33,217 bases of DNA from an uncultured Endozoicomonas sp. (GCA_900299555.1 OODV01000111.1:1-33217); one strand, 5' to 3'. Counted from the stretch's first letter, positions 13,746-22,048 are shown. Notes: generated by a model from the letters alone, not told the origin. Program-made: numbers and translations.

Positions 13746-14642
13746 TTATTTTTTAGCCTTTCCTGCTTCGATGGCCGCTTTTGCCGCTTCCATGGCCTTC
13801 AATTGGTTTTCAATCATTTCAGGCGTTTCCAGGGTAATGCGACCCAGCTGGCCATCTCGAAATTCATTGATCAGAATTTCAGACACCTTATGGGTATCGG
13901 CAATACCGCCCCGACGCATGCAGCCTCGGCGCTGACCAATCAGATCAAACAGCTCGATACCGGTTTGTGGGATTTCCCTAAGCTGGTAACGCTGCTGAAG
14001 TGCATCGGGGTAATGCTGCATCAGGAACTCAGCCAGATACATGGCAACGTCTTCAAACTCGATCACTGTGTTTTTGATCGCACCACTGATGGCCAGGCGA
14101 TAGCCACAATCTTCAGGGGCAAGCTTTGGCCAGAGGAAGCCGGGGGTGTCCAGGAGCACAATATTATTGGGCAGCTTTATCCGCTGCTGCTGCTTGGTGA
14201 CCGCTGGTTCATTACCGGTTTTAGCCACTGTCCGGCTGGCCAGAATATTGATGGTGGTGGACTTGCCCACATTGGGAATCCCAAGAATGATGGCCTTCAG
14301 CTGGCTGACATCCAGGTTTCGCTCAGGAACCATGGCGGGAGCCATGTCCAGTATGCTGCGAATTTTGTCCGGCTGCTTCAGGTTGACGGCAATGGCTTTC
14401 ATGCCGGAAGTACGGTTGATATGGTCTACCCATTGCTGGGTCACAACCGGATCCGCAAGATCGCTCTTGTTAAGAATCTTGATGCAGGGCGTGTCTCTGC
14501 GCAGGGAGGCAACCATCGGGTTCTCACTGCTGAAGGGAAGTCGGGCATCCAGTACTTCAATGATCAGATCCATCTTTGGTATCACTTCACGGATCTCTTT
14601 TTTGGCCTTGTGCATATGGCCGGGATACCAGTTTATTGCCAT
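13746..14642 (-). CDS. ylqF: Ribosome biogenesis GTPase YlqF/RbgA family
   Basis: A 298-residue cytosolic, circularly permuted GTPase of the YlqF/YawG group, which acts in late large-subunit assembly in Bacillus. The G motifs occur in permuted order: G4 NKSD at residues 58-61, G1 GIPNVGKST at 121-129 and G3 DTPG at 165-168. The family opening INWYPGHMHKAKKEI is intact. The C-terminal helical domain includes RRGCMRRGGIADTHKVSE. The lysine/alanine-rich end is typical. It lies upstream of dsbA on the same strand but is separated by a strong hairpin, so probably its own unit. Confidence 0.93.
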   Translation of the reverse strand: MAINWYPGHMHKAKKEIREVIPKMDLIIEVLDARLPFSSENPMVASLRRDTPCIKILNKSDLADPVVTQQWVDHINRTSGMKAIAVNLKQPDKIRSILDMAPAMVPERNLDVSQLKAIILGIPNVGKSTTINILASRTVAKTGNEPAVTKQQQRIKLPNNIVLLDTPGFLWPKLAPEDCGYRLAISGAIKNTVIEFEDVAMYLAEFLMQHYPDALQQRYQLREIPQTGIELFDLIGQRRGCMRRGGIADTHKVSEILINEFRDGQLGRITLETPEMIENQLKAMEAAKAAIEAGKAKK

Positions 14643-14768
14643 CGTTGGATCTATCTTTGCTTAACGGGGAACTGTGCATTTTACTATGTATCGCGCGCGC
14701 CAAAAACCACCAATTTTAAAACAATCAGTTATACGAAGTGGTGGTGGTCTGCATCGAGGGAGTGACTT

Positions 14769-14812
14769 GAGGTTAAAGCCATAGCCCACATTAAGGGCTA
14801 TGGCTTAACCTC
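14769..14812. repeat. Long hairpin at the end of the DUF2306 pseudogene
   Basis: GAGGTTAAAGCCATAGCCC pairs with GGGCTATGGCTTAACCTC over 18 base pairs with one bulge and a seven-base loop. It covers the stop codon of the decayed gene and lies 126 bases upstream of the ylqF start. No T-run adjoins it on either strand. It could be a transcription barrier or a small palindromic repeat. Confidence 0.6.
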
Positions 14813-15174
14813 CAAAGAAGAGTTGAAAAAGATATTGGCCGGGTGCGAAGGCTCCGATACCGGCGCCGAACAGTCCAACATAGGCTTCAATTGAATAAGT
14901 CCTGTGTCGTTTAATTTTATGGTTCCGAGTGGAAATATAGAAATAGCCATACAAATAATAATCCAGACAGAGGGTAAATGGATGGTGTCAAAACTATTCC
15001 AGATGGGAAAGAAACAGCTGATCTAGAGCGAAGAAATAGCCGTAATTGGCATCGTCACCATCCAGGTACGTCCAAGATACCGGTGCAGGGGGGGCCTTTT
15101 TTCATTATCAACTGAAGTATTTCACCCAGCAGACTATAGGCTGCTGCCAGATGAATCACTATAGGTGTCGTCAT
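14805..15174 (-). pseudogene. Decayed DUF2306-type small membrane protein
   Basis: No intact frame crosses this stretch, but pieces in shifting frames read as one protein. ATG 15174 opens MTTPIVIHLAAAYSLLGEI. After a shift near the G7 and T6 runs at 15088-15102 it continues PLHRYLGRTWMVTMPITAISSL. A TAG at 15023-15025 interrupts it; then come IHLPSVWIIICMAISI and, after another shift near 14905-14925, HRTYSIEAYVGLFGAGIGAF up to a stop at 14805. The lHR.LGR..v..m..tA.sS pattern and the second HR followed by a glycine-rich helix and PG.. resemble DUF2306 (predicted four-helix membrane proteins). At least two shifts and one nonsense codon argue for true decay rather than phase variation. Confidence 0.65.
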
Positions 15175-15229
15175 TACTCTCATCTAAACCATCTTCGGGT
15201 ATTGTTTTAACGGGGCTCTGTGGCAATGC

Positions 15230-16000
15230 TTAATAGATAACACCGACACTCTGGATACCCCTGCTGTCCCTTAAATAATAGGCAATCCATTTCAGGCCCC
15301 TTTTTTGCAGGGGCTTCACTGGGCGACCTGCAATTTCTTCTGCTTCCTCAATCACCTCAAGATAGCTTTTGCCCAGGAACTGCATCTGGTATGTACCAAT
15401 AACCATGCCTGTCCGGTCGCTGCCTGCCTGGCAGTGAACAAAGAGCGCCATGGGTCTGCTTCGTTCCTGATTGAGCCAGTGTCTGAGTTTGTCAACCAGG
15501 CTGTATACATCGCCAATGAAGGGAAGGTTGAGCATGATATGGAGCATTGATCTGGGGTAATAGTCAGGACTGGATACTGCACCATAGACCGGGTAATGGA
15601 TCAGGTACATCAGATCAGGGTTGGTGTGAGTAAACATTTGCTCGTGTTTTAGCAGGTGACTCTCGTTCAGTTTGCTGATCAATGATATATCAAGAATATA
15701 GGTGTCTTCAGGCAGCGGTGTTTCAAGCTTCTCGATACTTCTCTGGTTCATGGTATTAATCAGTTCATCATAAGCGAAGCGACCATTGGCAATGGGCATG
15801 TTGCCCCTGAACAGATAGTTACCAGACAGCGGGTTGTAGTCCACCAGCCGTAATTTTTGGGGGGTGAATACCACTTCTTTTTTAGGCTTGGTAACTGCTT
15901 GTGGAGGATCATCAGGGATTGATGGTTGCTGGGTGGAGTAGCCTGCGGTCACAAAAGAGAGCAGCAACAGCGTCGGTATGAGTCGCCTGAAAATAGTCAT
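15230..16000 (-). CDS. Exported tyrosine/dual-specificity phosphatase
   Basis: A 256-residue cysteine-dependent phosphatase. The signature HCQAGSDRTG has nucleophile C190 and phosphate-binding R196, fitting HCxxGxxRTG. The general acid is probably an Asp upstream, but I cannot assign it. Residues 1-20 are basic then hydrophobic, as in a signal peptide (RRLIPTLLLLSFVTAGYS), so export to periplasm or outside is likely. A proline-rich linker follows. The substrate could be a host phosphoprotein, a phosphoinositide, or a cell-surface component. A decayed homologue lies 114 bases upstream on the same strand, so the pair arose by tandem duplication. No strong ribosome site is visible before the ATG. 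Confidence 0.85.
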   Translation of the reverse strand: MTIFRRLIPTLLLLSFVTAGYSTQQPSIPDDPPQAVTKPKKEVVFTPQKLRLVDYNPLSGNYLFRGNMPIANGRFAYDELINTMNQRSIEKLETPLPEDTYILDISLISKLNESHLLKHEQMFTHTNPDLMYLIHYPVYGAVSSPDYYPRSMLHIMLNLPFIGDVYSLVDKLRHWLNQERSRPMALFVHCQAGSDRTGMVIGTYQMQFLGKSYLEVIEEAEEIAGRPVKPLQKRGLKWIAYYLRDSRGIQSVGVIY

Positions 16001-16114
16001 GATCGATTACATATTGAATGGGCACAGGTTTCAGACTGTTTTCTACGCTGAGAGTTTCAAACAGTGCTGGAAACTGGGGAGGGAGCCAGAGGATGGCCTG
16101 TTCTTGGACTGGCT

Positions 16115-16610
16115 CTATATATCACCGATGGTTGGAAGCCTTTCAACTTCCCGCAGATAGTAGGCATACCACTGCAGGCCATGTTTACTGAAGGCTCTGA
16201 TGTTTCGTCCTGCGACTTTTACTGCATTTCGATAGGCCTGATTATAGCTGTTGCCTTGATAGCGCAATTGATAGGCAGCGATCACTTCACCGGTACGATC
16301 AAAGCCAGCTTCACAGTGCACATAAATGATCACGGGAGTGTCAGCATCTTTATTCAGCAAGATATTTAGGCTATTGACCAGGTTCTCCAGTTTGTCCCTG
16401 CCCTATTTTTTGGAAAAATGTTTGCGCCACTTGCGGTGAGTATGTTTGACGCTGATAGGAATGCCATAAATCGGACGGTTGATGACTTCTCCCAGCCCTG
16501 GATTCTGGTCAAAGAAGTGTCGCTCTTTTTCCAGGTGTTTTTTCTCCCCTTTTTCAATGGAATTGACCTCAGTACAGAGGCGTGTATGGGCAAACCTTTA
16601 TTTTTGAGAG
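16115..16610 (-). pseudogene. Second tyrosine phosphatase gene, broken
   Basis: The last 82 codons are intact and carry HCEAGFDRTG and a C-terminus matching the downstream phosphatase (KHGLQWYAYYLRE against KRGLKWIAYYLRD). Upstream, the same frame reads LEKERHFFDQNPGLGEVIN..YGIPISVKHTHRKWRKHFSKK, then a TAG at 16403-16405, then GRDKLENLVNSLN into the intact part. A second stop lies at 16598-16600, and only scattered N-terminal residues are recognisable beyond it (TEVNSIEKG in frame). It is a paralogue of 15230-16000 in decay. Whether the remaining fragment is expressed is doubtful, since it lacks most of the fold's first half. Confidence 0.75.
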
Positions 16611-16697
16611 ATCATTCCCTGTTATCTGCTGATAGTAGCAGAGGCATTAGTCCCCAGCTTCTGGCAGGCCAGTGGGGGGCAGGTTTTCCTTGGCAAG

Positions 16698-17654
16698 TCA
16701 GTTGCAGAGACGTTTTCCCAGGCTGATGACATGGTCAGTCTTGTAACCGAGGGATCGATAAAACGCCAAAATCTGCTGATTCGTACTGCGAACCTGCAGG
16801 TTGATCTTTGGACAGCCCAAACTTGATAGCTTCTCTTCCAGATTCTCCATCAGTATTTTACCCAGCCCATTTCTTTGCCATTGGGGACTAACGGCCAGAT
16901 AGTTCACCCAGCCTCGGTGTCCTTCATAACCACCCATGACCGATGCGATAACTTCATTTTTGACCAGCCCCACCAGAAAGAGACCATCATCCATAGCGAC
17001 TTTTCGATGAATATCACTCTGTGGGTTGTTTTGTGGTGTAGTCAGGCCACATTGTTGCCAGAGGGAGATAACGGCTTCCGTATCTTCAGCTTTGAAAGCA
17101 CGTACTGTCATCGCAGGTGGTGTTTTCCTGGTTGCTGAGGCCTTTGATTCTGGCGTTGTGATTGGCATCCGTATTCTGGACATCCGGTAGCTGTTGACCA
17201 GCTGCCCATTGCGAAAAGCATCACATTTACTTTCACCCTCTACCTCAAAACCAAAGCGTTGGTAAAGTGTAATGGCGTGAGTATTGTCGGTATAGACGTC
17301 CAGCTCTATCCGTACCAGGTTCAGCCAGTTATCCGCCAGATCAATCATGGCTGCCATCAACTGTTTGCCAATACCTTTGCCCTGAGCTTCCGGATGAACA
17401 GTAATACCAAAGCTCGCGCAGTGCTTGCGGCGCGGGTTTTCCTGTGTGTGTAACCCCAGATGACCAAGGATTTGTCCCGATACTTCAGCCACCAGTTGTA
17501 TGTGGTTTTTGTCGTCCATATTGAACAGGCTGTTCCAATACTCCTGAGAGCGATAGGGGATCTGGCTGGTCTGGCGGGTAACTTCGGGATCGCGGAAAAA
17601 CTCGCCAATGGCTTTCAGGTCCGAAACTTCAGCATGCCTGATCACTGCATCCAT
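16698..17654 (-). CDS. Fused double GNAT acetyltransferase (YhhY-like plus YpeA-like)
   Basis: A 318-residue protein with two complete GNAT domains. Residues 1-165 resemble E. coli YhhY (IRHAEVSDL, then the acetyl-CoA loop VHPEAQGKGIGKQLM, then YQRFGFEVEGESK.DAFRNG). After a Ser/Thr/Lys linker near 168-182, residues 183-318 resemble YpeA (VMGGYEGHRGWVNYLAVSP, loop QWQRNGLGKILM, then GCPKINLQVR and FYRSLGY). GNAT enzymes move acetyl from acetyl-CoA to amines; YhhY acts on certain amino acids and nucleoside analogues in E. coli, and the YpeA substrate is unknown to me. Both domains keep their CoA loop, so both may be active. GAGAA lies upstream of the ATG. The next gene downstream is the phosphatase pseudogene. 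Confidence 0.88.
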   Translation of the reverse strand: MDAVIRHAEVSDLKAIGEFFRDPEVTRQTSQIPYRSQEYWNSLFNMDDKNHIQLVAEVSGQILGHLGLHTQENPRRKHCASFGITVHPEAQGKGIGKQLMAAMIDLADNWLNLVRIELDVYTDNTHAITLYQRFGFEVEGESKCDAFRNGQLVNSYRMSRIRMPITTPESKASATRKTPPAMTVRAFKAEDTEAVISLWQQCGLTTPQNNPQSDIHRKVAMDDGLFLVGLVKNEVIASVMGGYEGHRGWVNYLAVSPQWQRNGLGKILMENLEEKLSSLGCPKINLQVRSTNQQILAFYRSLGYKTDHVISLGKRLCN

Positions 17655-17936
17655 GACATATTCTCTGTTGTGTTTGTTTTTTAGGATTATATGAGAAAGC
17701 CGTTAGTTTTTTACAGTGAAGCTGATGGCTAAATGAGAGACAAAATAAAGAGGTGAGAATAATGTGTGCAGAAAACTAAAATATGCTTTCAACTAGGTTG
17801 ATTCCACTTTTGGTTTCTGGCGTGGTACTTATAAGGATTCAGGTATATGCATGATTTATCGTGACAACCCATGATTAAATGAGCTTTCACTCTTCTCTAG
17901 AATTCTGCATTCATACTCTATTTCAGGAACCTGTCC

Positions 17937-18218
17937 ATGGGTGCAGTCTGTTTTACACTCTTTGATCCTTTCTTTTTGTTTGTAGCTGTGATTGCCATTT
18001 CACTCGGTTACTCCAAAAAATACATCATCCCATTAACGGCACTCTTTGTTGGTTTGCTGGCAGAAACTCTGGCGGCAGAGGCCAATCAGTTCCGGTATTG
18101 GGGAGAAAGTGTTCACGTTTTTCTGGGCACTGGAATCATTCAGGCCATTCTTGCCTATTTTGCTGTTGGCTACTGGCGTCGGAAAAAACTCTGTTCCAGG
18201 GACGCTTCATGTGGCTGA
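17937..18218 (+). CDS. Small membrane protein of unknown function
   Basis: A 93-residue protein with three hydrophobic segments (about residues 8-24, 29-46 and 61-78) and a basic C-terminus RRKKLCSRD, suggesting an inner-membrane protein with a cytosolic tail. AGGAA lies nine bases upstream of the ATG at 17937, supporting translation. I do not recognise the family. It is convergent with the phosphatidyltransferase, whose stop codon is two bases away, so the two transcripts may interfere or share a terminator. The 283 bases upstream to the GNAT gene hold both divergent promoters but no clear element. Confidence 0.65.
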   Translation: MGAVCFTLFDPFFLFVAVIAISLGYSKKYIIPLTALFVGLLAETLAAEANQFRYWGESVHVFLGTGIIQAILAYFAVGYWRRKKLCSRDASCG

Positions 18219-18219
18219 G

Positions 18220-18846
18220 TTATGGTGCTTTTCTTTCTGCCTGATCAATGCTCTGGTATCCCGACCAAACTCTGATCGTAGCCGTTAACATACAGATAGC
18301 AGCAAACCCGAGGGCAAGCTCTGGAAAAAAGTCGGGCAACAGGCAGAAAAGGATAAACAAAAGAATGGTTTCCGTACCCTCTGCCAGCCCTCCCAGATAA
18401 TAAAGGGATTTATGTTTGAAGTGCGGATCAGATAGTTGATGTTTCTCAGCCATGATGGCATAGGCAAGAAAGCTGGCTCCGGTGCCCATAAACGAGAAAA
18501 TAAGTACGCATGCAGCAATAGAGTTCGCTGCTGGTGAAGCGAGAGCAAACCCCATAACAATGCCTGAATAGAAAATGAAGTCCAGAGTGATATCCAGAAA
18601 ACCACCAGCATCCGAAGGAGTGCCCAGCCTTGCCAAGGCTCCATCAAGTCCATCAAAAACCCTGTTTCCAATAATAAGTATCAAGGCCAGGGTGTAATAC
18701 TCAAAAGCCAGTAATGGGATAGCGATCATGCCAATCACAAAGCCGGTAACGGTGACCTGATCCGGCGTTATGCCATAGTTCTTCAGCCACGTGGCTACTT
18801 TTCTTAGTGGCGGTTGGATTAGGGGGGCTGTCCATTTATCAAGCAT
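18220..18846 (-). CDS. CDP-alcohol phosphatidyltransferase family membrane enzyme
   Basis: A 208-residue polytopic protein from the ATG at 18846. The family signature D-x2-DG-x2-AR-x8-G-x3-D-x3-D is complete in DGLDGALARLGTPSDAGG followed by FLDITLD. Such enzymes join a CDP-linked diacylglycerol or similar donor to an alcohol in the membrane (examples are PgsA, PssA and CLS2-type proteins). The alcohol here is not evident. The N-terminal LKNYGITPDQVTVTG matches the family's first helix region. The frame is open for 103 more codons upstream, but that stretch does not look like protein of this family. The chosen ATG has no good ribosome site, so the start is unsure. Its 3' end abuts the convergent small membrane gene. 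Confidence 0.85.
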   Translation of the reverse strand: MLDKWTAPLIQPPLRKVATWLKNYGITPDQVTVTGFVIGMIAIPLLAFEYYTLALILIIGNRVFDGLDGALARLGTPSDAGGFLDITLDFIFYSGIVMGFALASPAANSIAACVLIFSFMGTGASFLAYAIMAEKHQLSDPHFKHKSLYYLGGLAEGTETILLFILFCLLPDFFPELALGFAAICMLTATIRVWSGYQSIDQAERKAP

Positions 18847-19092
18847 GTAACGTAGGAGGTATAGTTGTTGGCATGTATGGAGCCATAATACCCTTGGTTT
18901 TTTTCTGTGCCAAACAGCTTTTTCGACGGAGTTATTGTGAGCACCTTCCTGATGATGTGAAAATTTTACTGGCCTGTTTGTTATGTTTTTTTGGCTTGTG
19001 TATAGTCCCGCTGTTAAAGTTTTCAGTATAAATCTCGCCTTAGAAATTAAGGCAGTGATAGTCTTGGTTAAACAGTGGCTTGCTATTAAGCC

Positions 19093-19887
19093 ATGGTCTG
19101 GAAAAGGTGGATATCTTTGCATCCCGACAGTGGCAAACTCAGGGTTATACGTCATGACCCGAAGCGCGATCAGTTAATTCGAATTCTTCTATTGATCACT
19201 ATTGCTTTGCTGGGTGGTTTTGCCTATTGGTATGGTGGTAACCATGCGGGGCATAATCTAGATCTGGCTAAGCAACAGAATATGAGCCTGGAAAGTAAAG
19301 CCAGAGTTTTACAGGAAGAAAATAATGAGCTCCGGCAGCGACTGGCCATTCTGGAAAGTGCCAGCAAAATGGATCGTGAAGCGGTAAATCATGTTCGCTT
19401 GCTGGTAAAGCAGCTTGAGGAAGAGAAAGAGCAGCTGCATAAAGAACTGACCTTTTTCAAGAGTATTCTGGCTCCGGAAGATATGTCTACCGGTGTGCGT
19501 GTCGCTGGTTTCACTTTGCTTAAGGGCGACGAGCCCCGTCAGTATCGCCTGCGGCTCGTGATCTCCCAGGTAGCAAGAAGCAACCCGTTTTTAAAAGGGA
19601 CATTATCCGTATCGCTGCTGGGAGAAACTGATGGAAAAGCACAGGCTATACCGCTGCAGCAGTTGGCAGGGCCTGATCAGGTGTTAACACGTCTGGGCTT
19701 TCGTTATTTTCAGGCTCTGCCTGGTGACAGAGAGTATCTTGATTTCAATTTGCCAAAAGGCTTCGAGCCGGCAGGGATCAAGATTGTGGTACAGATCACA
19801 AGTGGTATCAGGCAGAGTTTTGAACAAATTTATCAATGGGATAAGGAGCTGGTAGCGGATGTTCGGCAAGAGCAAAGCAGCGGGTAA
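19093..19887 (+). CDS. DUF6776-type membrane-anchored coiled-coil protein
   Basis: A 264-residue protein with a basic N-terminus (VIRHDPKRDQLIR), one membrane helix at about 29-47, a coiled coil at about 55-120 (NNELRQRLAILES, KQLEEEKEQLHKEL) and a C-terminal beta-rich domain. The FKSILAPED and DFNLPKGFEPAG stretches are typical of the uncharacterised protein before the bactofilin gene in pseudomonads. By topology the coiled coil and C-terminal domain should be periplasmic. Its last 29 bases overlap the bactofilin gene in another frame, so translation is probably coupled and the two proteins may work together on cell-envelope organisation; that link is inferred. Confidence 0.82.
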   Translation: MVWKRWISLHPDSGKLRVIRHDPKRDQLIRILLLITIALLGGFAYWYGGNHAGHNLDLAKQQNMSLESKARVLQEENNELRQRLAILESASKMDREAVNHVRLLVKQLEEEKEQLHKELTFFKSILAPEDMSTGVRVAGFTLLKGDEPRQYRLRLVISQVARSNPFLKGTLSVSLLGETDGKAQAIPLQQLAGPDQVLTRLGFRYFQALPGDREYLDFNLPKGFEPAGIKIVVQITSGIRQSFEQIYQWDKELVADVRQEQSSG

Positions 19888-20317
19888 TGCAGGTAATAAG
19901 CATGGCAGCACCACCCTCATATCGTCAGAAACCACCATTAACGGCGATATCCACTTTACCGGTGCAGTCCATATAGAGGGGCGCGTTAAAGGTAATATCT
20001 CTGCAGACCATGGTTTATTGACCATTGCGCATAGCGGTAGTGTCGAAGGTGATGTTCGTGCCCAGCGTGTGGTGGTAGATGGCCATGTTCGTGGCAATGT
20101 TTTGGCTGAGGAACATCTGGAGCTTGCTTCCAGGGCGGTGATTACCGGTAATGTCTTTTACAATGTGATTGAGATGACTAAAGGCTCTCAGGTCAATGGC
20201 AGCCTTGAGCACCACCCTAATGGTGTGCCTGCCGGGCAGCAACCTTTGCTGGAGCGCTCTGAGGCCGCTGACGCTGAAATGCCGGTTGGTGAAGTTATTG
20301 AAGCAGGGAATAATTGA
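19859..20317 (+). CDS. Bactofilin (polymer-forming cytoskeletal protein)
   Basis: A 152-residue protein dominated by the bactofilin beta-helix, seen as short repeats of hydrophobic and glycine positions: TTINGDIHFTGAVHIEGRVKG, NISADHGLLTIAHSGSVEGD, VRAQRVVVDGHVRGNVLAEE, and so on to about residue 122. The tail after the helix is proline/acidic and probably disordered. Bactofilins polymerise without nucleotide and scaffold membrane or wall enzymes. An M23 peptidase lies nearby, though on the other strand; bactofilin/M23 partnerships are known in other bacteria. It overlaps the DUF6776 gene by 29 bases. erpA follows 100 bases later. Confidence 0.92.
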   Translation: MFGKSKAAGNAGNKHGSTTLISSETTINGDIHFTGAVHIEGRVKGNISADHGLLTIAHSGSVEGDVRAQRVVVDGHVRGNVLAEEHLELASRAVITGNVFYNVIEMTKGSQVNGSLEHHPNGVPAGQQPLLERSEAADAEMPVGEVIEAGNN

Positions 20318-20417
20318 CTATAACAGTCGGTTACTCGGATAATAGCTGACTGATGAGTAAATGACGGGTCGCTGCCTTAACTGGTTATAAGTAGATGACA
20401 GCGGCACGGGAGGGTCA

Positions 20418-20771
20418 ATGAGCGTAGTAGAAACAGTGATACCCGAGCCAATCAGTGTTACGGAAACTGCTGCCCGCAGGGTATGTGAATTGCTGGCAGA
20501 TGAGACCGAAGAAAATCAAAGGCTGCGTGTATATGTAACGGGTGGGGGCTGTTCCGGCTTTCAGTATGGCTTCACCTTTGACAGTAATCTGGCCGACGAT
20601 GATACACTGATTATCAAAGAGGGTGCGTCAGTGGTTGTCGACTCCCTGAGCTACCAGTACCTGGTGGGTGCAGAGATTGATTATGAAGAGGGGCTGGAAG
20701 GCTCTCGTTTTCTGGTCAAAAACCCTAATGCCAAGTCTACCTGTGGTTGTGGTTCTTCGTTCTCAATATGA
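20418..20771 (+). CDS. erpA: Iron-sulfur cluster insertion protein ErpA
   Basis: A 117-residue A-type Fe-S carrier that delivers clusters to apo-targets, including those of the isoprenoid pathway in E. coli. The three cluster ligands are present: C45 in [13 protein letters not shown], and C109 and C111 in [12 protein letters not shown]. The opening [15 protein letters not shown] and the [21 protein letters not shown] segment are diagnostic for ErpA rather than IscA. The start is well supported by GGGAGGG just upstream. Gene order (bactofilin, erpA, then anmK on the opposite strand) is as in Pseudomonas, except for the dehydrogenase gene set between them here. Confidence 0.96.
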   Translation: MSVVETVIPEPISVTETAARRVCELLADETEENQRLRVYVTGGGCSGFQYGFTFDSNLADDDTLIIKEGASVVVDSLSYQYLVGAEIDYEEGLEGSRFLVKNPNAKSTCGCGSSFSI

Positions 20772-20822
20772 ACGGATGGTCTGAAGTGTTCTGTGGGACT
20801 TTTTTGGAATCACAATGATTAC

Positions 20823-20866
20823 GAAGAGCACAAAGAAGAGATTTTTTCTTTTCCTTTGTGCGCTTC
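20823..20866. terminator. Hairpin between convergent erpA and lactate dehydrogenase genes
   Basis: GAAGAGCACAAAG pairs with CTTTGTGCGCTTC with one mismatch; the loop contains T- and A-rich tracts. It sits midway between the two convergent stop codons (20771 and 20895), where a two-way terminator would be expected. Confidence 0.5.
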
Positions 20867-20894
20867 ATGGTTTGCAGGCTTTAAAAAAGCGAAC

Positions 20895-21833
20895 CTATAC
20901 CAACTGATCCATGGATGCTTTAAGGGTGCTGGCAGAGTGTTGGATACCCGCCAGCTCCTCTTCATCCAGCCTGGGTGCAATAATACTTTCCACCCCATCA
21001 CTACCGATAACGGTTGGCAGGCTCAGGCAGATATCACTGATACCGTATTCCCCATTTAACCTGACGGTCACTGGCAGAACAGTCCGTTGGTTGTTTCGTA
21101 CTGTGCGAATGATGTAGGCAATGACCAGACCAATAGCCCAGTTGGTGTAGCCTTTAGTGGCAATAATCTCGTAAGCGGCTTTTCTGACCCGGGTTACAAT
21201 GCCTACCAGTGCTTTCTGGTCGTATTCACGACCATTAACGGTATTGCCCTTAATGCCGAGGCCGGCAATGGAGGCAGAGCTCCAGACCGGAACTTCAGAG
21301 TCACCATGCTCTCCGAGGATATAAGCATGAATGGACTGAGGAGATACATCATAGTGGCTGGCCAGAAGAGTTCGAAAACGGGATGTATCCAGCAGGGTAC
21401 CGGTGCCAATCACCAGATTGTTGGGGCGCTGACTCAAGCTTTGCATCGCATGAGTAAGAATATCTACCGGGTTGCTGGCAATCAGTAACATGGCTTCCGG
21501 TGCATGATGATCCAGCTCTCTGGCAATTGCCTCAAACACTTTGATGTTGCGCTGCAGCAGGTGCAACCGGCTTTCATCCGGGCTGGATTGACTGACACCG
21601 GCGCAGATAACAATAATTCCAGCGCCTGTCAGGCTGGAAAAGTCGCCGGCAGACACCTCGCAACGCCCAACCAGTGGCTGGCCGTGCATCAGGTCAAGCG
21701 CTTCTCCGTGAGCCCTGTCATGATTTTTATCCACAAGAATAATCTGATTAGCCAGCTTTTGCTGAAACAGTGAGTACGCTGCTGCCATCCCAACAAAGCC
21801 GGTACCGATGATGCCAATTTTATTCATATTCAT
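20895..21833 (-). CDS. ldh: L-lactate dehydrogenase family
   Basis: About 312 residues, NAD-dependent lactate/malate dehydrogenase superfamily. The Rossmann opening is KIGIIGTGFVGMAAA with the NAD-selective acidic end IILVD. The catalytic loop reads VSQSSPDESRLHLLQRN, where Gln at the specificity position favours lactate/pyruvate over malate (malate enzymes have Arg there). The catalytic histidine is in ILGEHGDSEVPVWS. A TTG at 21869 would extend it by 12 residues, but the ATG at 21833 precedes the Rossmann strand at the usual distance. It interconverts pyruvate and L-lactate with NADH, mostly in fermentation. It stands alone on the minus strand between erpA and anmK, a position where Pseudomonas has no gene as I recall. 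A related 2-hydroxyacid substrate is possible. Confidence 0.87.
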   Translation of the reverse strand: MNMNKIGIIGTGFVGMAAAYSLFQQKLANQIILVDKNHDRAHGEALDLMHGQPLVGRCEVSAGDFSSLTGAGIIVICAGVSQSSPDESRLHLLQRNIKVFEAIARELDHHAPEAMLLIASNPVDILTHAMQSLSQRPNNLVIGTGTLLDTSRFRTLLASHYDVSPQSIHAYILGEHGDSEVPVWSSASIAGLGIKGNTVNGREYDQKALVGIVTRVRKAAYEIIATKGYTNWAIGLVIAYIIRTVRNNQRTVLPVTVRLNGEYGISDICLSLPTVIGSDGVESIIAPRLDEEELAGIQHSASTLKASMDQLV

Positions 21834-22048
21834 GGGGAGTGCCTGCGTATTTGAGGTGAGCTCAAGCAACCTTAAGCTGGATACCGGCGTACTTCAATAG
21901 TGTAAAGGAGAGCTTTCTCAAGGTGTTATGAGAGGGCGACTCTTTCCTAACTATGAGTTCTTGCAAAGTAAGTGCTTAGGTGAAATTTAGACTCATATAT
22001 TTGTATTGGGTAGTTATCATCAATAATTCTGCTTTTAAGAGACTGAGT

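Noticed and set aside
13803-14765. 320-codon open frame on the plus strand
   Set aside because: It is antisense to ylqF, whose GTPase motifs are intact, and has no family features.
15088-15102. G7 and T6 runs as a phase-variation switch
   Set aside because: The surrounding gene also has a nonsense codon and a second shift, so slippage alone could not restore it.
18873-19031. Short plus-strand frame with a hydrophobic segment and an AGGAGG upstream
   Set aside because: The ribosome-like site is attractive, but the frame overlaps the divergent promoter space, encodes only about 52 residues and matches nothing I know. Left out as unproven.
18847-19155. N-terminal extension of the phosphatidyltransferase
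   Set aside because: The frame is open, but the residues are unlike the family and lie before the normal first helix; more likely noncoding.
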